Shown here: piece by piece, positions 11,206 to 24,039 of the stretch
How positions within the stretch are numbered: the first letter of the stretch is position 1
Layout of the letters: the number at the start of each line of letters is the position of its first letter
Source of the DNA: Coccinella septempunctata
Taxonomy: Eukaryota > Arthropoda > Insecta > Coleoptera > Coccinellidae
NCBI RefSeq assembly: GCF_907165205.1
Contig: NC_058196.1
Span: 24,656,501 to 24,720,500 of the forward strand
Direction of reading: 5' to 3'
Length of the DNA stretch: 64,000 nt
The notes under the pieces: model-generated
The model's input: only the letters and a program-made list of their open reading frames with translations
Database searches by the model: none
What the model was told of the DNA's origin: nothing
Translations under genes and position numbers: made by a program

Positions 11206-14200
11206 TGTAGATAGTAGGTTGATCAGCGTGTTCAATTCAAAAGCAACTTGATCAAACTTTTCCATGCGCTGAACCTCCAGTCAAAAAAGAAGAGGAAATT
11301 TGAAAGCAGTAAAATGCAGAGGTCTCAACGAGTTTCCTCTGAAGTTGTGGCATCATCCATTGCAGAATTTACATAAGTTACATTTATGCATCTAAGATGA
11401 AGTCATTATTTCTGACCCATTTCCAGAGGCCTTCTCTCTAGTTGCAGGGTCTAATTTCTCTCAATTTCAACTTGAATTGAGGTTTTAATACTCCGGAGAC
11501 TTTGTATAATGAAACTTTGTGCATAATTGTATCTTCATGAGTAAAGTAGATAAATTTTTGAGATTGTAAGCAATAATATTTTCCAAACCTCATGTGCACT
11601 TCATGATTTAAATTCAATCTGATATCTTCTGGACCATCATCTGAAATATGAATCCCTGTAAAATATCAATGGATGGTCGAAATAAAGCTCCATCAGAAGA
11701 TCACTCTCGATTTCAACCTTCATAAGTTCATGTCCATATTTGCACATTCCGAAAATATTGTATTTGAGAGCTCGAAATTTCCTCAATCCAAGCACTCGCT
11801 TTCAATATTTACCGATCCACAATCAAAACATCTGCCCCAGTTCGATTTTCAATTAATTTCTGATCATTCACAAACAATGCTGAAGCATTAATTGGATTTT
11901 ACACAACTTAATTGAATTTAGTTCTTAAGAGTATTAAGCGTCACTGGAAATGGCAGACATATGTTCGATACCCAGCTATATCAACTACTTTCAATAGAGT
12001 CTTTCAAGATATTATACAATATGGAATAATAGAAAGTGAAATATAACATTAACAAAAAATGAATTAGAAACAGCAACCATTTTTTCGAATGGAAATATTC
12101 ACTTCATTTTTAAGCTTCACATAAAATTGTGATCATTTTTATTCGATTCCAAGTTTGGGTCTTCAACTTCAAATACGTTATTCTCGAACAAATTCATCAT
12201 TTCACGAAAAATAATATCAGAGAGAGATCGATCGAACCACAATTCATCGAATGAACATAAAATTGTCCAGAACAGAGGAATTCTGCTGGGACATAACAAA
12301 ATAACCCGTCATTTTCTTGTCCACATCGGACTTTTACTGTTGAAAGTTACCACGGAGAATGAAAATGATCGTAAAAGAGTTATATTAGGGTTGTAAAATG
12401 GTATGATCCTTTCATCGTAAATTTACACGAAAAATATGACCGTGTTCTTTCAAAATAACCAGTCCATGTTTGATTCATCTTCCCTTTTCCAAACCATATC
12501 AGTGACGAAGTGGAGTAACTTTTTTTTATGTTAGTTATCATGAAATTGAAAACTGAAATATATTTTTTTTAACACTCTGAGAGTAAGGAATTGTTTTATA
12601 AATCTCCAATAAGTGAGAGCTATATCAAGTCGAAAATTCTCCACCATCTAGATCTGGAGATGATATTTGAAATGAGATTTCATATTAGTTCATTATTCTC
12701 AAAAAAGTTGAAATATTGGAATATTCTTAAATTGAAAACCTATGCAAATATCGAACCTTACATATTTGTAAGCCACTGTTCATAATGACTTTTTGTGAGT
12801 GAGTAAACTCTGATATTCAGTAATACATAATCTGTAATTGAAGCAAGTATAGCTAGACGGATGATGAAAGAAGTATTGAAAGAAGTATCATTCAAATTTA
12901 AACTTCGAAATTTTTGCACCAATATTTGGAGGTAACACAAATAATATTCTAATTGGTATATTTTATAAATTTTCTTCAAAATATAGAAGCTTTTTTATGC
13001 TGAATTCCTAAGATTCATTATTGAAAATTATAAACCGGCAATGGATCTACAAGTAGGCCAAAGAACCAAAATGTGTACCATTTCAATACACTTTCCGAAA
13101 TTTCTGACAAAAATTGAGAGAATCTCATCACATCCTCTGAAAAAAAGCGATAATAACATTTCAAAATCAAAAAGGAATCCAAATTAGACTCCCTAAAGTA
13201 AAGAAACACTCGAAATCCATGCACACTTATATTAATACCAGTTATGATTCTAAAAATAAACCCAATTAGCATTGCATGCAGTTATGGAAAGTGTCTGATA
13301 ATTGTTTCTCCAGACTATGTTGATGATTAACCCTGAACCCACGAACCCATGAATTCATTCTCACATCTCTCATATCATTAACGATAATCGATGACTTTTT
13401 CAATGCTGTTGATTTGATTTGAATAATCTTGGGAATTCTGAAAGAACTGGCATTTTTCATTTATCAGCATCATGCTGGGACCTAGAGGGATTTTACAGGA
13501 GAGTTCCATTTTTCATCTTTTATAAGAATTTTTATAAAGAAGAAGGCTCTCATTTCTCATATTTTACAGAAGTGATTGGGAGCACTGACGTTTCAAGATG
13601 TTCATTTTGATCAGATGCCAGATCTAGTCCACAACTCTTGGCTAAACATTCGACTTCCGGGATACTTCTAGCTGGGCAAATCCTTCCTGTATGATTTGGT
13701 CAAATTATACAGGAGCCAAACGTCTTCTTGGCACAATATTGCCAATCATTGCCAATTCAAACTGAACTTATGAAAGAGAAAAGCAGGTTTGGCACAAGTA
13801 GGACCTACCACATGATTTTTCTTTGCAGCCAACTGGTTAATCAATTTTAGAGGGTGAGAGCTTTATATACTAAAAAAAGAATATGATACAAGCAACTCAA
13901 AAAATCGCAGTATCACTTAAAGAACACATAATATAACAGACATTCCAGATAACAACACCCACGATTAAGAGAAATTTATGCTTGATCCCTATCCAGTTCC
14001 AGACTGGATTTTTATTGCATGGGATCAAAGCCACGTAGTTTCCGAAATTGGTTCCCAAAATCTATGCCCTAGTTTCATAACTGGCGAAAAATCCCCCGCT
14101 TATCACTCTTTCAATGCGGACAGACAACCTTTCTCGCATCCCTCTAATCCATCCGGTAGATGAAATTCAATGGAAGAAAGTGTACCAACTCTGCTGGATT

Positions 14201-14560
14201 CGAACAGAAACGGCGTCCTGGATGTAGAATTTATGAAAGCCTTAAAGCTCCTTCCTGCCAGACTCCAATTTCTCAGCTGAATGTGAGATATTCTCGGTTT
14301 TCTTCATAAATATGTCGCGCAAACTCACCCCAGGGTATAATTCCCTCTTTCGCAGCAGTATTTATTTCTTTATCGTTCTGGTAAAGTGAATTATTCATTG
14401 TCCTAGGTGCTGGGGAATGAGAGTGGATCACGTAACTGTTATACAGGGAGTAAACGAATTGTACACACGAACAGTAACATTACTCATACTGTATTTTTCA
14501 GTTTTTAATTCTCCTACATTCACCCATCTTGTATACATTCTATACCGTCTTCGGTTTGTC
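11206..14560. other. No gene recognised
   Basis: Long AT-rich stretch with many frames of 60-85 codons on both strands, none with a recognisable domain. No terminal repeats or tandem arrays stand out. Confidence 0.35.
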
Positions 14561-14830
14561 CTACCAATCTATTCTAGGCACCAAAGTGATCTACTGGCTT
14601 CGTGCAGAGAACAGCTAGAGTGGGACCTTGAATGTCATAACATTATCTTAAGGGATGAATCCAGATTATATTTGGCACACATGAAAGCCGTGCAAGGTTA
14701 AGAAGGCGTTGTGGAATCACCAGAATCATGGTATGAGGGGGCTGTAGATCATGGATATAGGCCACTTTTGATATTCATCAAAATACCCTTCAGAATAACA
14801 ATCTATGACAGTACAAAACTGTAGTGTTAT
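14561..14830 (+). pseudogene. Tc1-like transposase remnant
   Basis: A broken frame reads REQLEWDLECHNIILRDESRL, matching the Tc1 pattern in which W...W is followed by the first catalytic Asp in (F/L)xDESRF. Further on, after frame breaks, there is GAVDHGYRPLLIFI, like the VWGxIxxGYRTPLxFI strand of one Tc1 group. Both blocks are in the expected order and spacing. No terminal repeats were found. The family differs from the Tc1 copies at 20072 and 37910. Confidence 0.45.
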
Positions 14831-14922
14831 GTTTTATGTTGACAGATATTTAAAATTTTTGGATATCAAACTATTTCAAAACGATGCTTTATATGAGAAA
14901 ATATTTTCCAAAAGGGTCACAT

Positions 14923-15000
14923 ACACGGTGAGTCTTTGACTCGTACAAATATTTTAACAGTAGATTCTTGAGGTCTTGAGGTACTTTCATTCGTAAACGA
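14923..15000 (+). repeat. Dispersed repeat family R1, copy 3 (partial)
   Basis: Reads CGGTGAGTCTTTGACTCG and then ATTTTAACAGTAGATTCTTGAGG, closely matching the start of the 3695 copy. Confidence 0.6.
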
Positions 15001-15472
15001 TGCTGATAGTGTTTGAAGACAACATAATCTTTTATAGATTTCGAAACATTGATAAAACCATGAGTTGAAGGGTTGAGTAAATAAATATTGCCAAGGTTTG
15101 ATATCACCTGTTAATAACGCCTCAATGATATTGGTAATCAATGAACAGACATATTTTCTGCTCGAATGGTGAAACGATTCGAATCCAAGGTCGAGAACTG
15201 TTAATTTTCTGCCGATTGGATATTTTAATTGAAACGATATTGACTCTGGTCTGCGCTATGGAAGCCGAAGCATTATTGCCCTGATTGATTTGTGAAAAAA
15301 GGCTGTTGATCAAATTCGCCGCTTTTGATGTTCTGTATATCCAATCAAATCATTTGCGCTTTCAAGTTCTCCAGTTTTTTGAGGTTTCTGATGCCAGCAG
15401 TCGCAGTTTACAAAGTGTAGCTTGTGCGTAGTTTGAAATCATAAATGAAATTGACGAAGTACGATCCGTATG
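15001..15472. other. No gene recognised
   Basis: A 63-codon minus frame at 15122-15313 has no recognisable motif. The stretch ends at the mariner copy 2 inverted repeat. Confidence 0.35.
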
Positions 15473-15474
15473 TA

Positions 15475-16295
15475 CGAGGATATATTGAAAATTTCTTAGC
15501 CTACTTTAGAACCAAACAAAATTTCAATGTCAAAATATTTTATCACTCAACATATTCTCCTCATAATTGGATACATTTATTACAGCAAACCGGCAACGTC
15601 TCTAAACCTTTCAGAAAAAATGTTTCTTCTTACTCTGCAAACCAGACCCCCACAGCTTTCATTACCTCCTCGTTGGAAGAAAATTTACGACCTTCTGAAC
15701 TTTTTTTCAGTTGAGGAAAGTGATGATAGTCAGATGGAACCAAATTTGGTGAATAAGGGGGGTTTTCTAGCAATTCAAACCCCAAATCACGAAATTTTTG
15801 CATGGCAACATGAGATTTGTGTGCAGGGGCGTCGTCCTGCAAAAACAAAACAACTTTTGATAGCTTTCCGCGTCTTTTCTCTTTAATTTTTTCTCGATGA
15901 GTGGTCAGTTATGTCGAATAGTAATCTCCGGTTATTGTTCTATCCGTATCCAAAAAATCAATCATGATTACTCCATGGCAATCCAAAAAACAGAAGCAAG
16001 AACTTTTTCAGCAGATTTTTGGACAAGAAACTTCTCAGGTTTTAGAGGACCAGAGTGTCGCCATTCCATCGATGGTTGCTTTGTTTCTGGATCGCAGAAA
16101 TGTACACAAGTCTCCTCCATAGTAACAATTCGGTGTAAGAAGTCTACATCGTTTTCGAATCGAACACAGATCGAACGCGATGTTTCTACCCTTGCAAGCT
16201 TTTGGTCAACATTCAAACATTTGGGGCAATTCTGCAGCAATTTCTCTCATGTCCAAGTTGACATGAACTATATGATGAACGCGTTAGTATGAAAT
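15475..16295 (-). mobile_element. Mariner element, copy 2 (minus strand, 5' truncated)
   Basis: Its 3' inverted repeat is at 15475 (CGAGGATATATTG) with a TA target just outside at 15473. Similarity to the other copies stops near 16295, inside the helix-turn-helix coding region, so the 5' end and its inverted repeat are lost. All three catalytic blocks remain recognisable but in more than one frame. Confidence 0.85.
15630..16240 (-). pseudogene. Mariner transposase remnant (catalytic part, frame-shifted)
   Basis: Reading on the minus strand, 16240-15968 gives the first block as TMEETCVHFCDPETKQ, where the catalytic MDET Asp is replaced by Glu. 15848-15630 then gives LQDDAPAHKSHVAMQKFRDL and PYSPNLVPSD, where the third Asp is replaced by Asn. 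Two of three catalytic residues are therefore altered, and frameshifts separate the halves. A dead DD34D mariner transposase of the same family as copies 1, 3 and 4. Confidence 0.85.
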
Positions 16296-17949
16296 ATTGA
16301 AGACTTCCTTAAGAAATACTCAATAGGAGTTGAATTCAAGGTAGGTATATATCTTCATCTGTAAAATATATGGAAATTGGGAATAATTCAATTGCTTCAG
16401 GTCTATCGGAGTTGAAATATTCTTCTAATTTTGAAAATTTATTAGTAGTTTTAACTTAGGACCCTGTAAACATTGCATCTTCGATTTAAACAGTTGCTGA
16501 GTAACAAAATATGGATACATAATCGAATATGTCATTGAAATGAAATGGATATGAAAATTAACATTCAAACTTTTTTTTTAAATTCGAAGAATATCCTGGT
16601 TGACAAGAATTAATTATTCATGTAATAATATATTTCTGCATTATAATCGTAGTAATGTGCCTCATTATGCGACTGAGTATAATGAATTGTGTGAACCTTG
16701 TGTGAAATCCGAGTTTCTGTACAAAATACTGATATATTCTGATATGAAATCACCTTCTGCATTTTTTGCGCATCTTAAGTAAACAGCCCGTATAATCTAA
16801 CCACCCCGAAACTAACGTCTAGTCTTTTAGGTTTAGATTCATCATTTCAGTTGTCGGAAATCATTCGAAAAATCATGTATGAATTCAACCAAATGATAAA
16901 GCTCTACCGAAAGTGCATGTATTTTATTTATATTTCCTTTATTTCTCAGTATTGCGATAGGCTTGTTATCAATATCAGGAAATTTCAATCGATCTCTTGT
17001 TCTAAAAGCTCCAATACGATACCTCCATTGCAATCAATCAATGAATTCAATCCGTTCATTGTCTGCATGGAAGCCCATGTATATCCGGTTAATATTACCA
17101 TTTACACACCTAACCTCCGTATGATGAATTCAATACCGTTGTGGCCGAATATGATATATTCCTGAGTACCTATAAATACCCAACGAATACTTTCGAAGTT
17201 TCAGATTCTTCAGCTCACATGTCCTGATATTTTATCGAATGACTCCTCATTGAAAAAGTGAGCTTATATTCCAATTTTAATGAATTGAAGATTTCTCTTT
17301 GTTGATCTTGTTTCTGTTGTCTGTCTTTCTCTGTTGATCAATCTATACACAATAGTTTGTGAAGAATTTTATTCATTCCAATAGCACATTGAAGATACAA
17401 AAACTCCAAAAATTGGACTTCTCTGTCACACGGCTAAAGTCTAATTAATAATTGGTCTCCATAGCATGTCGTGCCTTAATTTTGGATAGCAACAACCCAC
17501 ATCCCACTATGATCCTCATTCGGGCAAGGAAAGGTTTTCACCCCAATTTATTTCACCCCGAATTATCGATCCCGACGGAATACTAGACTAAATATCACGT
17601 GACTGCCAAAATATTAATGACATTAGGAAGCCATCATAGGCTTCTAGATGACCTGTGGATTATCGGTAACTTTCACTATTTTATTTTGGGCATTATCGAT
17701 CGGTTCTGAAGATACGGATAATTTCGAAGGACACCTCAGGATTAAGTTGGTGTCTGGCTTTTGATTATGGATCTTTTGTAATTTGAGTCGGGACTTCGTA
17801 ACTTTTAATGGAATTTTTTATGGTAGATTGGATGTATTCGCTTCAAAAAATTAGAACGTTGACGGAATCGGATCGAAGCATGTCTTTTCCAGTTTCTTGT
17901 AAGGAAAATTCATCTACAGGAGTTTCAGCAGGGAAAAACCTTAAGTTCT
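16296..17949. other. No gene recognised
   Basis: AT-rich DNA with overlapping antiparallel short frames near 16842-17165. No domain, repeat end or splice framing identified. Confidence 0.35.
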
Positions 17950-18745
17950 TAGGTAATCTCCTTGGATTATGTTTGGGTTAATAGTGCACATGTGCAAAAA
18001 ATTGATGCACAGCTAAATCTTTCAATGAGAATTATTACTGGAACTATAAGATCTTCACCTTTTCAATGGTAACCAGTTCTTTCAAACATTGTACCGCACC
18101 ATATTCGTAGACAGAGTGCAGTTATAAATTTTCGGAATTGATTTAACTCCTTTCCCGACTCATTCCCAATTTTGTCCCATATTCCACAAAATACGATCCC
18201 CAGATTGAAGTCGCGTATACCTTTATGGTCCAACTCTTTCCATGATTCGAATGTAAGGGACAAGGACATTTGACAGTCTGAATGGAATATGTGCACAGTT
18301 TTTTGAACCAAGCATTTTTTAGTGATCTTCCCAGGAAAATATGGTGTATTCTGCATCGTATAAGAACAGGTCACGGACGTTGCAATAGTGTGCTTTTCCG
18401 ATGGTATTTATTTGAGAGCGCTAGTTGTGAATGCGGGGAACCAAAAGAAACCATAAAGCATCTGGTTAATCACTGTCCCATTTATAAATTTCAGGATGGT
18501 TTAAGGGCTTTTCAAGCAGTTTTCCAATCTTTTCTTAATTGGGTTGTGAATTTTAGGTCAATCTGACATATGAAACTTAATTTAATCATCTCACATTTTT
18601 CTGATTTTGTTTTTTTTTCAGATAAAATTTTCTGGTAACTTAGAGAAGATTGCCCGGATTTTCCTTTTTTCGAGTAAAGAATAAATTTTTGCAGTGCGAG
18701 ATGCCCTTCAATATGAAATATTTCAGCTTTCTCGTGTTATATTTG
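17950..18745 (+). mobile_element. 3' end of a non-LTR retrotransposon (LINE family B), copy 1
   Basis: The end of a reverse-transcriptase ORF is visible in several frames: VNSAHVQKIDAQLN with MRIITGT around 17965-18060, then IRRQSAVIN, and at 18315-18480 RIRTGHGRCN followed by CECGEPKETIKHLVNHCP, the C-terminal zinc-knuckle region. Frameshifts and stops are present throughout. A second copy of the same 3' half is on the minus strand at 29881-30201 plus 32514-33145 and aligns through the 3' non-coding tail, which helps define the end near 18745. Jockey-like by motif; clade not certain. Confidence 0.75.
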
Positions 18746-20071
18746 TTCGAACCGTAGGCATTTTTTCTAAAGAGGATTTCACACCGTTTTAGTGGTCAGT
18801 GCAGAAAAAGAAAATGAATATCTCATGTCAGAAACTACTAATTTATATGGCGTTTTCATTATAATTTAACTCAATCAGCTCGTCAGATAGGAAAGTCAGA
18901 AAAATTTTTATTAGTCAAACGGATAAAAAAATTTTTCATTGTAGAACAAATATTCATTCATGTTATTAACTTTGCGAGATTAAATTATCTCTTCTATGAA
19001 TTTCCACCTGAAAAAGTTTCTCAAAAAGTCTCGCTATTGGCTACAATTCGTATCCTGGTGAAATGAATAAAGAAGTTCGTTAAGTGCTGCCACCTTTTCG
19101 ACGAAAGTGGAAACTAATATTCGTAACTTATGGTTCAAGTGTTCTGGCAACACCCCACATTCTGGTATAGTCTTTCTTCCTTCACGCCTTATACTGATGG
19201 CGAGAAGCCCCGTGCTATAAACTCCTCTTAAGCATTTATCGTTATTTATTTATTTTTTCTTCACTTTATCCGCCATACAAGTAAAAATTCTTGGTTCTTT
19301 TTTTAGAAACAAACCACGAGATAGTTCCAGAACTTCATGCAGACGTAATCAGCCAAGAATTATACATGACACAACAGCACCCCCAGAAGTTTACCCTGCC
19401 TAATTTCAAACTATCCCTCCCTGACGTAATCAGAGTCGTATTCGTCTATTTCGTAAACACATTCGTCAAACGCAACTTCCTGAAGCCGTACCAAGTGCAA
19501 TTTCGGCCCCATAACTCTGCTACCTACGTGCTCACGGTGTAAATGTAGTCGTTGATATCCACCTTCAATACCAACAAATGGCGTTGTGCGATGATTCATG
19601 ACTTGCGGTTTCCTCCGTATGATTCATTAAAATAAAACTGTTCGAAATGCACGACGGAATCTGCTCTTCGAATCGATTTGTTCCGTCTTTGAATTATCGG
19701 ATTTTGAAGATTGGAAGGGAATATTGTTTTTATTTATATCATCTGAAGTCGCAAATCAAGGTTTTTCATCGTAAAGTAAGAGTACCTATTGAGAACCGAT
19801 GATTAATATGGCTATTTCATTTTATTCTGATAATGCATGTTTCAGATAGAAAAATTGGGTACTTTGGTTGAATGAAACTCTGCTTAAAAGACCCACAGAT
19901 GTGTAATGTTATAGATTTAGGTTTGGAGAGAATTTTGTTGTCATTCTAGTGTTCTGTTTGTTAACTTGGCAATGTTTGAACGTTCAAAGAAGATACCATT
20001 TACTTATATAAAAATGAAAAGTTGTTGACTCTGGTAACTTGTAGGAAATAAAACAACGATAAGAAATAATA
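18746..20071. other. No gene recognised; contains part of a repeated segment
   Basis: The 83-codon frame at 19291-19542 and its antisense have no known domain. Sequence at 19855-19935 (CCCACAGATGTGTAATG) resembles 4393-4450 and seems to be the outer part of the repeat that precedes R1 copies. The Tc1 element at 20072 probably inserted into it. Confidence 0.35.
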
Positions 20072-21587
20072 CACTGCGCAAAAAAATTAACGCACATTAT
20101 GGAAATCTCAAATTTATTCTACAACTGAAGGTGTTCTCAATGATAATTATTTTCATCAGAATTATGCATGCATAAGTTATCCACTTTCAACAGTTTTCTT
20201 CAATACAGATGTTTTTTCCCAGCAGGAATAAAAAAAGATGATATTATCAGATTTTGAATGTATTGGTTCCATTCTAAAATTAGTTGTTCTCGATCAATTC
20301 TAGTCATCAATAGTTTTTCTTTCGTTTGATTTTCTGCACTCGATCGCTATGCAACGCGAAACACGCAATTTGACCCAAGAGAAATGTGCCCAAGCGGTAG
20401 TTTTGCGAGAAGAAGGGTGGACATACACAAGAATTGCAGAAAGGTTTGAAGTTTCCCATACAACTGTGTCCAGAATGTTGCAGCGATTCAGGGAGACAGG
20501 TATGAATGTCCGAAGACCAGGACAGGGTAGACCACGGGTAACAACTGCCATTCAAGAACGAGTTTCTTCGTTGAGACAACGGTTTGCAACCGCTCGCCTC
20601 CTTCAAATTCAGCTTGAGCAAACTCATGAGGTGCAAATTAGCACTCAGACAATAAGAAATCGCCTCAGAGAATATGATTTAAGGCGTCGTATCGCGGCAA
20701 GAGGCCCAGCTCTTACCCCAGCCCATCGAAGGGCACGTTTGGGTTTTGCGAGAGAGCATATCCATTGGGAAGAGGCCGATTGGGAAAGAGTTCTCTTCAC
20801 AGATGAGTCTAGATTCTGCCTCTACCATTGTGATCGACGTTCCCTTGTATACAGACGTCCACATGAAAGATATGCTCAGTGCAATTTCCTGAATACTACT
20901 GGTTTCGGGGGAGGATCGATTATGGTATGGGGTGGAATATCTTTGACTGCTCGCACAGACCTAGTGGTCGTTGATAATGGAGCTATGAATGCTGATAAGT
21001 AAATAAGGAACATGCTTGAAGATCATGTAGTGCCATTTGCCCCATACATTGGTGAAAATTTCATTTTTTGGACGATAATGCCAGACCCCATCGTGCGCGC
21101 ATCGTTCAGGAGTACCTTGAAGAGGTTGAAGTCTGTCGAATGGAATGACCAGCAAGAAGTCCAGATTTCAATCCGATTGAGCAGGTTTGGGACAACCTCA
21201 ATAGAAGGCTGAGAAGTTCAGAAAATCATCCAGCTACTCTTAATGACTTAGGAATCCAACTCGGAGAAATCTGTGAAGGATTAGATCAGAACATTTTAAG
21301 ATCACTCATTTTGAGTATGAACCGTCGTTGCCGAGCTGTAATTAACGCAAGAGGTGGAAATACCAAGTATTAAATCACTTATCAGCATTTCAGTATTTCG
21401 AAAATTGTTCATTTCTCTTCTTCACATAAGATTCGGTGAAATCCTGAATTTTTCTTCCATTTAATGTGTCTTGTTTCGTTCAAAACCTTTCCGAGAGAAC
21501 ATAAAAAATAAGTTATAAAGTCAATGTAGAGTTAACTTTCATTAAAATTAAGATTTTCAGAATGTGCGTTAATTTTTTTGCGCTGTG
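20072..21587 (+). mobile_element. Tc1-like transposon, copy 1 (both ends present)
   Basis: 1,516 bp. The ends are inverted repeats starting CACTGCGCAAAAAAATTAAC on the left and CACAGCGCAAAAAAATTAAC (reverse complement) on the right. Both sides are flanked by the TA target dinucleotide. The transposase gene inside is interrupted. A second copy of the family, missing its 5' end, is at 37910-39055. Confidence 0.92.
20349..21372 (+). pseudogene. Tc1-like DD34E transposase, interrupted
   Basis: The N-terminus is an intact paired-type helix-turn-helix (CAQAVVLREEGWTYTRIAERF, then VSHTTVSRMLQRFRE and the GRPR linker). The first catalytic block LFTDESRFCL and VWGGISL follow. At 21000 a TAA replaces the Tyr codon seen in copy 2 (ADKYIRN), and near 21066 one base is missing just before the second Asp, where copy 2 reads FMDDNARPH. 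The DLNPIEQVW-type block with the catalytic Glu survives in another frame. Normal length for the family is about 340 aa; this frame gives 217. Not functional, but young. Confidence 0.9.
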
Positions 21588-21689
21588 TAACATATTGGAG
21601 ATCAGTTCATGCTTGTTTTTATATAGTAGTATAGTAGCTTATTTGCAAGGTTGTCACAGATCCAGAGGTGTCGTAGGCATTATGAAAAC

Positions 21690-21815
21690 TTGAAACGGCT
21701 ATATGTATATCTTTTTATCTAGACCGAATCGGAAAATATGGTGAAAAAAAGTGTTTCTTTCAACCTCAAGAATCTACTCTTGAAACAAATGCACAAGCCA
21801 AACACTCAGCGTATC
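21690..21815 (-). repeat. Dispersed repeat family R1, copy 4
   Basis: Contains the CATTATGAAAACTTGAAACGG, ACCGAATCGGAAAATATGG and CAAGAATCTACTCTTGAAAC words in the same order as the 4500 copy. Confidence 0.55.
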
Positions 21816-22828
21816 TATTCAGATTGTATAAGGTAGACATTAAAATTTGCTGTAGTCCTCATCGGCTTCCTCGAGATCTTTTTCTACGCCCTAATTCATT
21901 CCATGATTTGCATAAGCTTCTTCTTTACCATAAGCTCCCCATTGGGACGCACTTGAGGATTCACTCAGAAGTCAAGAAGGTGTAATATGAGTTACTTTTT
22001 CCACCTGGCGTACCTAAACTCACGTCTTTTAGTTTGCAATGTTTAATAATAGATCTATTAGAGACCACTTCTGAACATGTGGTTCTGCCATAAAGTCTTT
22101 AAAGATGGAGAGGAAGGCATTTCGTCATACATTTTCAGACAGATATATTTCTTCGAATGGTTGAACGAAAAGGCACGAAAACTTTGTTTTGTAACATGAG
22201 GAAACTTAACTGCCCTCCAGCTTTCGTAGAGGGTGCATGAGTCCTGAATTATACATGGAAAAAATACATTTTTCTACAAAATAATAAATTCCAGGGATAT
22301 GAATTTTGTGTGTTACCTACTTAAGTATAAAAATAGAAGGGGACATTCACCTTGTTACACTTCCCTGAAAACCACTCACGAATAATAGATGAAACTAGCA
22401 TAACGAACGAATTTGGACATCTACAAATATGAGAAGTATCCCCTCACAACTTCATATAATTTATCATGAACTTTTATTGCCGATACGTGATGCTTATTTC
22501 GATCGTTACAAGCATCGCGTGAAAACACACAATAATCGAACAAGCTCTCATCATTTCTGGACAAATAAGTGTGAAAACAACATCATCATGTGCCATTGTA
22601 AACGACTTTCGATAATGTCAGTTGTGGATCGAACACATATTAGAAATTTGGAGGATGTTGACCTCATGTCACTTTCTTGTGAATTCTATGAAAAATCACT
22701 AGCGTGTCCCAATAAAAACGCGAATTACTCGCATGATGACACGCCTAAAAAGTAGATTAGAGTATCGATATATCTTGTGTACTTGCTACATTCTAGAAGA
22801 TCAACAACTATTCCGATTTTCACTAACT
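21816..22828. other. No gene recognised
   Basis: A 108-codon plus frame at 22429-22755 has no domain I recognise and no paralogue in the window. It could be a relic of an element ORF, but nothing supports a call. Confidence 0.35.
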
Positions 22829-22830
22829 TA

Positions 22831-24037
22831 CGAGGATGTATTGATATCTAGGTAGCCTAGACCAGTTCCATGCACGAAAAAAATATTGCGTTACCATAGC
22901 AACGAACAGTAACTCATTAGAAGTGTCAGTGTGAAGTTTGAGGTCAAAAAAGTAAACCAGAGTTACGCGATAAAAGAAAGAAGATGTCCACCGAAATCGA
23001 AAAATTGGAGTATCGAGCCATCATCAAGTACCTGTATTTCAAAGGGTTAAGAGGCAAGCAGATTTACGAAGATATGAGTACTACCCTTGGTGATCAATGA
23101 CCTTCGTATGCGACCGTGAAAAATTGGACTGCTAGCTTCAAAAGAGGGAATTTTCCATTGATGATGATGACATGATTTTATCAGACCGTCGAATTGGGCT
23201 AAAGCGGATATCTGAAGCAGTGACTATTTCATACGAAGGCGTTCATCATATAGTTCACGTCAATTTGGACATGAGAAAAATTACTGAAAAATGGATCCCC
23301 AAATGTGTGAATGTTGACCAAAAGCGTGCAACGGTAGAAGCATCGCGTTCGATCTGTGCTCGATTTGAAAACGATGTAGATTTCTTGAACCAAATTGATA
23401 CTATGGATGAGACTTGGGTACATTTCTACGATCCAGAAACAAAGCAACAATCGATGAAATGGCGACACTCTGGTTCTCCAAGACCTAAGAAGTTTCGTGT
23501 CCAAAAATCTGCTGGAAAAGTTCTTGCTTCAGTTTTTTGGGATTGCCATGGAGTAATCATGATTGATTTTTTGGATAAGGGTAGAACAATAACCGGAGAT
23601 TACTATTCGACATTACTGACCATTCTATGGGAAAAAATTAAAGAGAAAAAGCGCGGAACGCTATCCAAAGGTGTTTTTTTTTGCAGGACAACGCCCCTGC
23701 TCACAAATCTCATGTTGCCATGCAAAAAATTCGTGATTTAGGGTTTGAATTACTAGAACACCCTCCTTATTCACCAGATTTGGTTCCATCCGACTCTCCT
23801 CAACTGAAAAAAAGTTTGAAAAAAAAAATTTTCTTCCAACGAAGAGGTAATAAAAGCTGTGTAGGTCTGGTTTACAGAGCAAGAAGAAAAATTTGTTTTG
23901 AAAGGTCTAAAGACTTTGCAGGTTTGCTGTAATATTTGTATCCAATTAAGAGGAGAATATGTTGAGTGATAAAATATTTTGACATTGAAATTTTTTTAGG
24001 TTCTATAGTAGGCTAAGGATTTTTCAATATATCCTCG
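22831..24037 (+). mobile_element. Mariner element, copy 3 (both ends present)
   Basis: 1,207 bp. The left end reads CGAGGATGTATTGATATCTA after a TA target. The right end is CAATATATCCTCG, now followed by TG, so one copy of the TA has mutated. It is the only mariner here with both inverted repeats. The transposase gene is broken by an early stop, a deletion and a frameshift. Confidence 0.9.
22984..23932 (+). pseudogene. Mariner DD34D transposase, interrupted
   Basis: The native start is probably the ATG at 22984 (MSTEIEKLEYRAIIKYLYFK). It is stopped by TGA at about 23098, where the other copies read a Cys codon after GDQ. A deletion then removes the segment containing SGRP. The longest surviving frame, 23172-23741, holds the second half of the HTH, TMDETWVHFYDPETKQ with the first Asp, and HGVIMIDFLDKGRTI. 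One frame away, 23681-23932 carries LQDNAPAHKSHVAMQ and PYSPDLVPSD with the second and third Asp. All three catalytic residues are present but not in one frame. Confidence 0.88.
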
Positions 24038-24039
24038 TG

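Noticed and set aside
22429..22755. 108-aa plus-strand frame
   Set aside because: No recognisable domain and no neighbouring repeat ends; kept as unassigned.
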